Shown here piece after piece: positions 35,005-45,101 of a stretch of 64,000 nt of DNA. The notes below the pieces were generated by a model. It did no database searches, was not told where the DNA came from, and saw only the letters and a program-made list of their open reading frames with translations. The first letter of the stretch is position 1; every line of letters starts with the position of its first letter. The translations under genes and the position numbers were made by a program. The DNA comes from Globodera rostochiensis. Its lineage: Eukaryota > Nematoda > Chromadorea > Rhabditida > Heteroderidae. Location: positions 2,401,100 through 2,465,099 of the forward strand of contig JAEVLN010000015.1 of assembly GCA_018350325.1 (NCBI GenBank), written 5' to 3'.

Positions 35005-36737
35005 TTTAATGTTGTATAATTTCCGGTGCTAATTGTAAGTATAAAAACGCTTTTTTCGAATGTCGTAAATGGACAGCTGTTTTACAAACGGTAACTGAAA
35101 TAAATAATGTATCAACATTTTACGAAACCAAAACAACACAGCCATGGTCATATATTTAACACACCCCTACAAAATATGCATTTGTTTACAACACAAAAAG
35201 AGAGAGAGGGTTGTTAATGAGAGCCGACAAATTTACGATGGGTGGGCTCGTGGGTGGGAACAGACAAAATGCCAACAAAGTCTCTCTTCTTTGCATAACC
35301 TCTTTTCCTTTGTATAACGATCTATTTCACATTCCATTTCTCTAATATCAAAAAAAGGAACATTGTTGACCAAACAAAAAAAAAAGATTTCGAAATGTGA
35401 TCTTATGCTCTCTGGGGACCGTACTATCTCTCCCCTCTTACTAACCAATGAATACGTCTCCGGTATCATGTAAAAAACAAAATTTGACCCCAAAAATACA
35501 GGAGAAAATTTTTTGAATGTACTTGGATTTCGTCGTAAAATTGGCCCGTTATGTACTTGGAAATCAACATTTTTGTACTTGGGCCGAGCCCTAACAAGAT
35601 GGAAACCCCCCTGATATAATATAAATAAAAATGAAAAGCCACATTCAAAATCCAACTTAATTACATACCGTATATGCTCTTTTAATTCCACCGGCGACAT
35701 TATTTTTCAATTTTAATGTATTTGGCGATATGTTCATCTTTCACGAAAATTCTTCACTTTTTCCTCAAAATTTCCATATTTCAGCTGGCAAAAATTTTTT
35801 GAGAAAAACCCCAAAAGGGGTCCTTTTGTTTTGCAAAATTTGTATTTTTTTAACCAATTTTCTTAGCAAATTCCATCAAAAAACACAAAAATTTGACCCC
35901 CAAATTGATTTTGGAGAAAATTTTCTTCTGGAAAAATTCTTTAAGAAAATCTATAAAAGCCAAAAATACAGCCCTAAAATCCAACTTTTTTTGAAAAAAT
36001 TCCTTAAGAAAAATGCAATAAACTCCAAAAATGCACCCCTAAAAATCGACTTTTAGCTCCTCCCCGAAAAAAATTACTGGGTACAAACTTGAAACACACT
36101 CATAGGTTTTCCCCGTTACATCTCATCAAATTTTACCCAGTGGAAGAGAAATGATAAATTTGGATTTGTATGTGAAATGGGGGCGACATTATTAGAGAGG
36201 GTGGAATTGCTTGGTTGATTGGACGCTTAAAGAAAATATAAATTTACCATTAACTCTCACAATGGACAATAACAAAAATGCAAAAAATAACTGGAAAATA
36301 CTTGGAAAGTGTTGCACTCATCTCCGGAAATTATTAATTTGTTTTAATTTAATTGAAACTTTTTACTTTGATTTTTGGCATTTTCTAATTGCAGTCAAAT
36401 TCTTAAAAATAGCGACTTTTGCGGATTTGACTCATTGGTTTTGGCAGAAAAAAAGATCAAAATTTCCAAAAATTAGTAAAATTTGAAAAATTGCCAATTT
36501 GTTCATTTTTTTCTGAAAAAATAGGTTGAACAATAGAGCCCCACGCTCTAATGCAGAAAAAATAGGCAAAAACCTCAAAATAGACAATCCTTGTTTATTT
36601 ACATTGTCGTATTTTTAAATCAGTCTACGGAATGTTTGGCATAAATTGTTTATTAACTTTAATTCGAGATAAGGAGTGAAGAGAGCAAAGATTTATCGAA
36701 GGTTACACAAGAATAGCAACTTGCAATTTTTCACAAT
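35005..36737. other. Intergenic, fragments of repeats
   Basis: 35505-35600 carries gtacttgg words and matches the loop of the 39.9-40.9-kb foldback (aaattggcccgttatgtact). A short frame MSPVELKEHIR followed by a GTATGT donor (minus, 35700-35668) and a later one containing FVKQLSIYDIRKKRF (near 35090-35035) look like exons, but their phases do not join. No gene is called. Confidence 0.4.
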
Positions 36738-37698
36738 TTATTTTGAAACGGCATTCAATAAAGATAATTTATCGTCGTCCTGATCAATGGCCCAGATCAT
36801 TGTGCCTCCAATCTTTTGGCTAGCAACATATTGAACCTAAAAATATTAAATTTTTAAATCCTTTCTAAAATTTTCTTACCTTATCTTCCAGTGATTGGGG
36901 GTTGTCAAAGGTCAGGAATATTTTGGAAGAAGCATCGTAAATGTACGGCGTTTTGGCAGTTTTATGATAAGTCATTTTGGTCAGATCAGAGCTGTTGCCC
37001 AAGTCGCGCCAAGCCAATTCAGTGCCATAAGTGCCGAGCTGACGCCAAAGGCCGTCGCCATTCAGTGGTGCTCCAACGTTGTTCCAGTATTTACCGTAGA
37101 ATGGCACTCCCAAATTCAACTAAAATTGATTTAGCCAGCAAGTTAAGATAACTAACATGTAACTTTTATTTAGAAAACCGGACTGAATCTGGATCCAGAC
37201 TGGATTTTTCTGGATCCAGGTCCAGAATCCAGGTAGGATTGGATATCCTAAAAACCTGGATTTTTTAATGCAGGTAAATCCAGATCCAGGTCATTTCCAA
37301 AATCCAGATCCAGTTCTAGCTAAGTTCAGGTTTTTTCAAAATTCCGGGCTCTACGTTTATTATTGCGGTCAATCATACTTCATAGAATTTACCTTTTCCG
37401 GATCGTTCATTTTGGTCAGATGATAAAAGATTGTCCAGTTGGTGTTTAGTGAATCAGAAGGATCGGCATTTGTGCCCTGATAAAGTGCCGAGTTCGGTCC
37501 CGTCGACTCTGTGCTCCATCCGCCATAATAGTTGTAGCACATCACGTTGATGAAGTCGACGGCGGTGGCAATGCCGGCCAAGTCAAAACCCGGGTCTAAA
37601 TAAAAGGCACTTGCGGCCGAGGCTATGCTCAGCAAAGCGCCGGATGGAAGTGCCATATTGAGCTCACGCAGAAATGCCACATAATTAGCCTTGTCATT
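36738..37698 (-). pseudogene. GH18 (chitinase-like) C-terminal half
   Basis: Exons (minus) 37698-37393, 37119-36880 and 36836-36738 are all in phase 0 and join to 214 residues ending AVSK. They encode the second half of a GH18 barrel: DFINVMCYNYYGGW (the strand-6 segment, usually M-x-Y-D, here with Asn for Asp), LNLGVPFYGKYW, the FDNPQSLEDKV loop and IGGTMIWAIDQDD (the strand-8 Trp segment). The first half, with the DGxDxDWE catalytic motif, is absent. The next 1.2 kb upstream is tandem repeat and then a BTB fragment. Either the 5' exons were lost or they lie beyond an unusually large repeat-filled intron. The first intron seen (37120-37392) contains reiterated ggatccagatccaggt words. Without the catalytic Glu it could not hydrolyse chitin. 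Confidence 0.7.
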
Positions 37699-37869
37699 CT
37701 GTTTAAATAAGTTTTCAAATGTTATAAATTTAAAACCTTTATATTTTCAGGAAAATATATGTAACGCGAATAATCCCGATCCCGGTTTTTGAAAAAGCGA
37801 AATCTCGATCCCGGTTTATGAAAAAGCGAAATCCCGATCCCGATTTGAGATGCTGATTCATAAAGTTAC

Positions 37870-38875
37870 AGAAATTGCTGTGGTGGTTGACTAGTTTTAG
37901 TCCAAATAAGGTATGTATTTGGACTTTTGGAATTGTCTGACCGAAAGGTTGGACTTAAATTTGATTTCCCGATTCCATTGGAAGGTTTTTCGATTATTTT
38001 CACTCATTTTTCGAAATAAATTAGTAATTTTACGACAAATTTTACATTTGAAGAAATAGCATTAGAAAAAGAGAGAGACAGACAGACAGACGGTGAGAGT
38101 AATCAAGCCAACCGACGCACCCTATCGAACAATTGTTACTAATTTTTCATAAAGTTCCAAAAATTGTTGCCTTCGTTGGCTATTTATAGTCCTAGTAAGG
38201 TACTTGGACTTTCCACGAAAGTGGATCAACAAATTTTGGAATTGTCTGACCGAAAGGTTGGACTTAAATTTGATTTCCCGATTCCATTGGAAGGTTTTTC
38301 GATTATTTTCACTCATTTTTCGAAATAAATTAGTAATTTTACGACAAATTTTACATTTGAAGAAATAGCATTAGAAAAAGAGAGAGTCAGACGTCGAGAG
38401 TAATTTGATCATCAACGCACCCTATCTAAAAATTATTTTAGTTTTTTGGAACATTTTATTTTTGAAGAAATAGTGTGATAAAAAGAGAGAGTCAGACGTC
38501 GAGAGTAATTGAGCAATAAACGCACCCTATCCAAAAATTGTTGGAACTTTTTCATAAAGTTACAGAAATTGCCGTGGTCGTTGACTATTTTTAGTCCAAA
38601 TAAGGTATGTATTTGGACGGTCCATGCAAATGGATCGATAAATTTTGGAATTGTCTGACCGAAAGGTTGGACTTAAATTTGATTTCCCGATTCCATTGGA
38701 AGGTTTTTCGATTATTTTCACTCAATTTTTACGACAAATTTTACATTTGAAGAAATACCATTAGAAAAAGAGAGAGAGTCAAACGGTGAGAGTAATTTGA
38801 TCATCAACGCACCCTATCTAAAAATTATTTTAGTTTAATTTTGGAACATTTTATTTTTGAAGAAATTGTTTAAAC
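37870..38875. repeat. Tandem repeat of 300-400 bp related to the 109-bp satellite
   Basis: The segment tgtctgaccgaaaggttgga begins near 37935, 38249 and 38653. It is followed each time by tcccgattccattggaaggt and then by a shorter part, gaagaaatagyrttaraaaa-gagagagtca. That shorter part resembles the satellite unit at 42.6 kb and, inverted, at 51.4 kb. Confidence 0.75.
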
Positions 38876-38934
38876 CGACTTTTTTCATAGCTAAATCAAA
38901 AAAAATTAAAATAATTTTAATTTGTTTAATTATT

Positions 38935-39210
38935 TTTTATAAATTTACGGCATTCCAAATTGCAATTTCTTCGCTGATCATCAAACGGTCACGGTCCAGA
39001 ATCTCACACAATGATTTTTGATCAATTTGCAAAAACTCTTCCGAGAGTATCAAAGCGTCCGCATTCACATCGATGTGCTCCAAACAACGAAACAATAAAA
39101 TTTTACAATTCCCCCCCCCCCCCCAACGAGCACCGCCTTGAACGCCCCCACCTCTACGTCGGGCACCTCCACGGGTTTAGTCTCTTCCGAAGGGTCTAAA
39201 AAATTCGTTA
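38935..39210 (-). pseudogene. BTB/BACK gene fragment
   Basis: On the minus strand this carries [21 protein letters not shown] (BTB exon 3 of the 11-kb gene). After a jump across a C/G run and a deletion it continues with [20 protein letters not shown] and RLMISEEIAIWNAV (BACK exon 5). The intervening half of exon 3, exon 4 and the start of exon 5 are gone. It closely parallels the 9.2-11.9-kb gene, so it is a recent partial copy. Confidence 0.75.
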
Positions 39211-39239
39211 ATTAAAAAATTTGTTTAATCATTTTTTCA

Positions 39240-39628
39240 AATTCGGGCCGCAAATTTCGGGCGGCAAGTTTCGAGGCCGCAAGTTTCGGGCCGCAAATTT
39301 CGGACCGCAAGTTTCGAGGCCGCAAAATTCGGGCCGCAAGTTTCGAGGCCGCAAGTTTCGGGCCGCAAGTTTCGAGGCCGCAAGTTTCGGGCCGCAAATT
39401 TCGGACCGCAAGTTTCGAGGCCGCAAATTTCGGGCCGCAAGTTTCGAGGCCGCAAGTTTCGGGCCGCAAATTTCGGACCGCAAGTTTCGAGGCCGCAAAT
39501 TTCGGGCCGCAAGTTTCGAGGCCGCAAATTTCGGGCCGCAAGTTTCGAGGCCGCAAATTTCGGGCCGCAAGTTTCGGCCGCAAGTTTCGGGCCGCAAGTT
39601 TCGAGGCCGCCGCAAGCTTCGCACCACC
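39240..39628. repeat. 15-bp tandem array ggccgcaagtttcga
   Basis: About 25 copies of a 15-bp unit (variants with aaatttcgg). Since 15 is a multiple of 3, long open frames appear on both strands (runs of GRKFRAAS-like or RNLRPETCG-like pentads). Openness on both strands marks these as by-products of the array, not genes. Confidence 0.9.
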
Positions 39629-39869
39629 AACTTGACCATAGTTTAGTAAAATTTCTTTCGAATGAAATTTTAAAAACCACAGGGGAGATTGCACATTGAT
39701 TAATTCCCCAACTCCCCTCTTCCAGACGTCTCGAATATTGCACACAAATTTGCTCCAAAAATGCCATTTTTGGGGTGTAAAATTTTAAATTTTACTCAAA
39801 TTCCGAAAAGGCCAAAAACCCGAAATTTCCCGGAATCCGTAATTTTGCCAAGCCCTGATATATAGGGTC

Positions 39870-40935
39870 TATTGCAGGGATGGGATTCGGACTTGGATGC
39901 CAAGTACAGTACTTGGAAACGAACCCTCATACTTACAAATTTAAAAGCGTACTTATTTCCAAGAATGTACTTGGAAAAATGAGAATTTGCCGTGAGTGTT
40001 GAAAATTTAGGGATTTTAATGGAAATATTCATGCTTTGTCAATGTGTCGATTTAAAATTTTCAATAAATATGGTTATTTTATCAAAATGCGCACTCCCCT
40101 CTCAAAACATTGGTTTATCATTAGGTTTATTTCCCATCAATTTGGAAACAAGAAATTGTTGGAAAAGATTCATTCGGGCGAGAAATACAAGCCATTTGAA
40201 CACGAATAAAGCTTTTATTTTGATAAAATGTATTTTGAGTGTACTTGAAATTCGTAAAATTGGGCCGTTATGTACTTGGAAATCAACCTGTTTGTACTTG
40301 GGAATTGCCTTTACCCGATCTCAACCCTGGTCTATTGCTCATGGAGAGCTTTTTGTGTTCATCGTAGTCATTACACCCAAATGAATGAATGGAGAAATGG
40401 GAAAATGTTTCTCACTTTTAAATGACAAATCTTCCGCTGCTGCTGTTGGTGATGAGCCTTAGCCTTTTCTGACATTTGTGCACAAAAAAAGATGCGAACA
40501 TTCAGAAAATGTCTCTTTTTGCATTTATTTGAATTTATTAGGGGCAAAACGCTGACCCACAAAATGGTTGGGGCGATTGGTAGGTTGAGTTCGTGTGTGG
40601 CTTAATGAGAACACAATGAAACGGCATTTTTGATAAAATAGCCATTGAAAATCTTTAATCGACACTGCCAAAACATGAATATTTCCCATTAAAATATCTA
40701 AATTTCAACACTCCCGCCAACTCTCATTTTCCAAGTACATTCTTGGAAATAAGTACGCTTTTAAATTTGTAAGTACGAGGGTCCGCTTCCAAGACTGTAC
40801 CTGGCATCCAAGTACAAATACGAACCCTGAACTAAACGTTGAGATTGAAAGAATCCCGGATTTGGAATTCTTCCGGGTTTTACTTTTCATTTTTTACTTT
40901 TTACCTTTAATTTTCCAATTTTGCCCATCCCTGCT
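39870..40935. mobile_element. Foldback element, gtacttgg words, TIR gcagggatggg
   Basis: The left arm (39872-40030) has gcagggatggg, then gtacttgg words, then catacttacaaatttaaaag and ttttaatggaaatattcatg. All recur inverted at 40672-40830, with the terminal cccatccctgc at 40922-40932. The loop contains a segment also found at 35.5 kb. A miniature palindrome with the same end (cagggatgggcaaaa) lies at 42147-42213. Confidence 0.8.
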
Positions 40936-42614
40936 GGGTGAAGTGAATAATTTTTGGCAATTAAAGTGAACAAAAATAAATTGAAAGGAGTCCTACACTA
41001 AAAAGTCGGTATTAAACATCATTTTAGCCAATATTTTTCAAAAAAATATTTAGACAAATTCGCCCGACGGCGTTCTTTGCCAAATCTCGTCGCTTTAGCT
41101 TCCGGGCCCGTCAGAACGAAATTTGCAGCTTCATTCACATCAACGAGTACCGTATAACCTAAAATATAACGCCCCCCTAAATTAGAACTCCCCTTTTTTG
41201 GGGGGGGGGGGTGAAAAAGAACTCCCCCCTAAAATAGAACTCCCCCCGAATTTTTGAATTTTTCTTTACAAAAAGGACAAACCTCTGGATTTTTCAAATT
41301 TGTGAAAATAACTCAAGCGTAAAAATTCTCTTTATTTTTCTCCATTTTTATCTTAAGTTTATAAGTAGAGATGAGCATTTTAGGGACTAAAAACCCCCAA
41401 AATAGGGACTAAAAGCCCAAAAAGTGGCAAAATAGGGACTAAAAAAAGTGCTGAAACTGCCCAAATCCAGTCAATTTTTGCGTGAAACCAAATATAATAT
41501 TTTTCACATGTTTTTGAAACTTTTATAAAAAATATCAAATAAAAAATTTTAGAGAAAATGTCGATTTTGGAGGGTAGTATATTTTTGGTCCAAGAAAAAG
41601 TCTTTTTTTAGGGGTGCATTTTTGGTTTGAAAAAATTTTTACTTTAGGGGGATATTTTTCGTTTTATTGCATTTTTCTTAAGAAATTTTCGGAAAAAGTG
41701 CCAAAATAGAGACTAAAAACGCAAAAACGGCTAAATAGGGTACTTGTTTTTCATTTTAAATGATTTTGAGGCCAAAATTAATTTTTGAAAAATGGTTGTG
41801 TTCCGGTCCGGGGACCGAAATCGGGTAAAATAGAGGTCGGATTCGGAATAGGGGTCACTCCCGTCCCGGGCCACTCCCGTCCCGGGCCACTGCCGTCCCG
41901 CCGCTCCCCGTCCCAAAAAGGGATTCGGGGCGTAGAATCCGACGTTCCAACCAGTTCCGAACCCCGGACCCGAATTTGAACATTTTTTCAAAAATGCAAA
42001 ATTTTCAAAAAATAAGTTCGGCTTAAAAATTATTCAAAAAGCATTAACTCGATCGTTCTTCCGTTTTCTTGTAATTTTGGGCTTTTTTAATTGATGTTGC
42101 AATTGCTGAAAAAAATTTGTCGCCATTTAACTTTTGGAAGTTGTACAACAGGGATGGGCAAAATTTCGGATTTTGGATTTTATTTCCCGATTTTGCCTAT
42201 CCCTGTTGTACAAGCAGCCTTCATGTTAAAGTTTTAAAATTTTCATTTTAAAATAATTATGAATATTTTTGTGAAAATTATTAAGTTTTAAATTTTTTAA
42301 AATGGAGAAAACATCTCAAAAAGTAAAAAAGTCCTAATTTTTTGCATTTTTTAAACTTTATTCATTTAAAATCTAAACTTCATGTAGAGTTCTGCATTTT
42401 TTAATTCATCTGATTTTGCTGAGCAAAAATTTTTGAAGGCTTTAATACTTCTTCTATTTCTTACTAAGGATTTCCCAAAAAAATTGTTGGATAACTCATA
42501 GATATCGAAAAATTTTGTTATTCAATATTAAAATTTCTATTCTATCATTAATTTTGCCTGAAAAAATGGTCAAAATTGTCCAACGCGAAAATAAAGAAGC
42601 CGACTCTTATTCAC
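40936..42614. other. Intergenic, word-rich repeats
   Basis: 41150-41245 has aactccccccta words with a G run (41203-41213). 41365-41460 and 41690-41740 have aaatagggactaaaa words. 41855-41900 has the word actcccgtcccgggcc. 42147-42213 is a miniature palindrome. No exon is supported. Confidence 0.5.
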
Positions 42615-43500
42615 TTTTTTACGAGAGTAATTTGGACATCAAGCACCCCATCTAAAAATTGCTTTAGTTACTTTTTTGAAATTTTATTTTTTTGAAGAAA
42701 TAGTGTGTTAAAAATAGAGAGTCAGACGACGAGAGTAATTTGGACATCAAGCACCCCATCTAAAAATTGTTTTAGTTACTTTTTTGAAAATTTTATTTTT
42801 TGAAGAAATAGTGTGCTAAAAAGAGAGAGTCATACGGCGAGAGTAATTTGGAATGAATGCACCCCATCTAAAAATTGCTTTAGTTACTTTTTTGAAAATT
42901 TTATTTTTTTGAAGAAATAGTGTGTTAAAAATAGAGAGTCAGACGACGAGAGTAATTTGGACATCAAGCACCCCATCTAAAATTGTTTTAGTTACTTTTT
43001 TGAAAATTTTATTTTTTGAAGAAATAGTGTGCTAAAAAGAGAGAGTCATACGGCGAGAGTAATTTGGAATGAATGCACCCCATCTAAAAATTGTTTTAGT
43101 TACTTTTTTGAAAATTTTATTTTTTGAAGAAATAGTGTGCTAAAAAGAGAGAGTCATACGGCGAGAGTAATTTGGAATGAATGCACCCCATCTAAAAATT
43201 GCTTTAGTTACTTTTTTGAAAATTTTATTTTTTTTGAAGAAATAGTGTGTTAAAAATAGAGAGTCAGACGACGAGAGTAATTTGGACATCAAGCACCCCA
43301 TCTAAAAATTGCTTTAGTTACTTTTTTGAAAATTTTATTTTTTTGAAGAAATAGTGTGTTAAAAATAGAGAGTCAGACGACGAGAGTAATTTGGACATCA
43401 AGCACCCCATCTAAAAATTGTTTTAGTTACTTTTTTGAAAATTTTATTTTTTGAAGAAATAGTGTGCTAAAAGTGAGAGAGTCAGACGACGAAAGAATAA
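42615..43500. repeat. 109-bp satellite, short array (about 8 copies)
   Basis: The unit contains gaagaaatagtgtgytaaaaa and gagagtaatttgga and repeats about every 107-112 bp. It is the complement of the large array at 51.4-57.7 kb. Two or three subtypes alternate (gacgacgagag..ggacatcaagcacc and atacggcgagag..gaatgaatgcacc). Confidence 0.85.
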
Positions 43501-45101
43501 AGCTTGAGTGGAATTCTTTTTTCTTGGAATCGAGTTTATCGAGTATCGAAAGAACCGGGGCCGGGTATCGAAATAGGTGCAACAAAGTATTTATTTCGAT
43601 AGATTTGCTATGCAATTTTACGGCAAATTGTTGCAATTCAATTATATATTAAGAGGGTTATTTGCCGAAATGTAGTCTGTTAACACTTAAAATCCGGTGG
43701 TCGTGTTTTAATTTTGGTTAAATAAAGCACACAATTAAAAAACATTTCTGAATTCTTGAGGGATGTGCGCTGATCTTTTGGATGTGCCGATGATAAATTT
43801 GACAACTTTTGCAAAGATCCTTAAAGGGAGCGAGAGAGACGTTTGGATGCGAACAACCGCAAATTTATATCTCCTCGGGCGCTAGGTCAAAGTCCCAAAC
43901 CAGGCATGGATGGACACGGATGTCCGGATATCCCGATACGGACGCCTATGGATACGGAATTTCAAAAAATGAGACGGACACGGACGGGGATATGAAAAAA
44001 TCCACTTATCCGGATATATTCGCTGTATATCCGCGGCTGTATCCGGATACGAATTTCAAAAATGAGACGGATACAAAAGGCACGGATATATCCGGACACG
44101 GATTTAAAAATTTGTACAACTCTACTTTTTAATTTCATACTTTTTTAAATCTTGGTACTCAAATATCGCATTTGTAACTGGCACTCAATCAGCGGCACTC
44201 AATCGGGGCCGCACTCAATCGGCGCACTCAATCGTCCGGGACCGTCAAAATGGCGACATGAAGTTTGGGCACCGGGAAGTTTGGGCACCAGGAAGTTTGG
44301 GCACCAGGAAGTTTGGGCACCAGGAAGTTTGGGCACCGCAATATGAATTAAAAAAAAAATTATAAAAAAAGCATTTATTCTTGACTTGTTTTGTACATTA
44401 TTGCATGGAATTTAATTTTCGACAAACAAAAGTATTGAGTTCTAATTAGAGTTGGCCGGGACCGGGATTGACCGCGGGACCGTGAAAACCGGGATCGGGA
44501 CCAGCATTTTGAACCGGGATCGAGAAAAACCACGGTTCTGGAAATAGGGGACATTGTAATGGGTCAAGGGTAAAACAAAATTCTTTTTTTATTATTTAAA
44601 AATATCTTTCCCATTGTCTTCAACTGTTTTAAAACCGCATGGCCAAGAAGGAAAATCACTTTAAGCCATAATGGGTTTGAAATACTTATGATAAAAGCTC
44701 CAAAGTGTTTATGAGAACCTAAGATGGCGAAAATTTTAAAATATTATTATTTAAAATTTGTATTGCGGTGCCTAAACTTTCCGGTGCCCAAACTTCTGGT
44801 GCACAAACTTCCCCCCGCCGTCAAAATATTACTAAAAAAGATGAGAGAGAACGCCAAAGGAAGAGAACATGTTAGAAATAAAAAGGAAAAGCGAGATAGT
44901 ACAGGGGTTTTTCTCTGCTGCTGGAGTGGACCCATAGTGTTTTATTCATTTTCCTGCTTCCTTTGCCCTCCGCGTCCTTCGCTTCCCATTCTTATCATTT
45001 GATTTGTTCAAACATTCAAATATTGACCTTGACCTAAATTTTTTGGGGTTTTCAATTAGGTAATTGCTTTTTATTTTATAAGCCTTACACCAGTTTAAGA
45101 C
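43501..45101. other. Intergenic with two word-iterated element ends
   Basis: 43809-43905 duplicates 51112-51205 (aaagatccttaaagggagcg, tatctcctcgggcgctaggt). 43930-44110 has reiterated gatatccggata words. 44160-44240 holds ctcaatcggcgcac words after tatcgcatttgtaactggca. 44255-44345 holds gaagtttgggcacca words whose inverted partner is at 44765-44815. The window just before the GS-like ATG shows no clear trans-splice or promoter motif. Confidence 0.55.
44250..44822. mobile_element. Foldback element, word gaagtttgggcacca
   Basis: The left end has five copies of the word gaagtttgggcacc (44258-44340). The right end has three inverted copies (ggtgcctaaactttcc, ggtgcccaaacttctg, ggtgcacaaacttccc at 44766-44815). 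The interior contains an accgggatcggga palindromic patch (44460-44530). Confidence 0.7.

Noticed and set aside
35233..35700. 155-codon frame beginning MSPVELKEHIR
   Set aside because: Only the first 11 codons before a GTATGT donor look like an exon; the rest runs through a gtacttgg repeat also found at 40.2 kb. No later exon with matching phase was found.
39212..39745. Long open frames of up to 177 codons on both strands
   Set aside because: They are by-products of the 15-bp tandem array, whose length is a multiple of three; overlapping open frames on both strands and pentad repeats show no protein constraint.
44724..45002. 92-codon frame upstream of the GS-like gene
   Set aside because: It crosses the right end of the gaagtttgggcacc foldback; its first part is repeat DNA and no acceptor links it to the gene.
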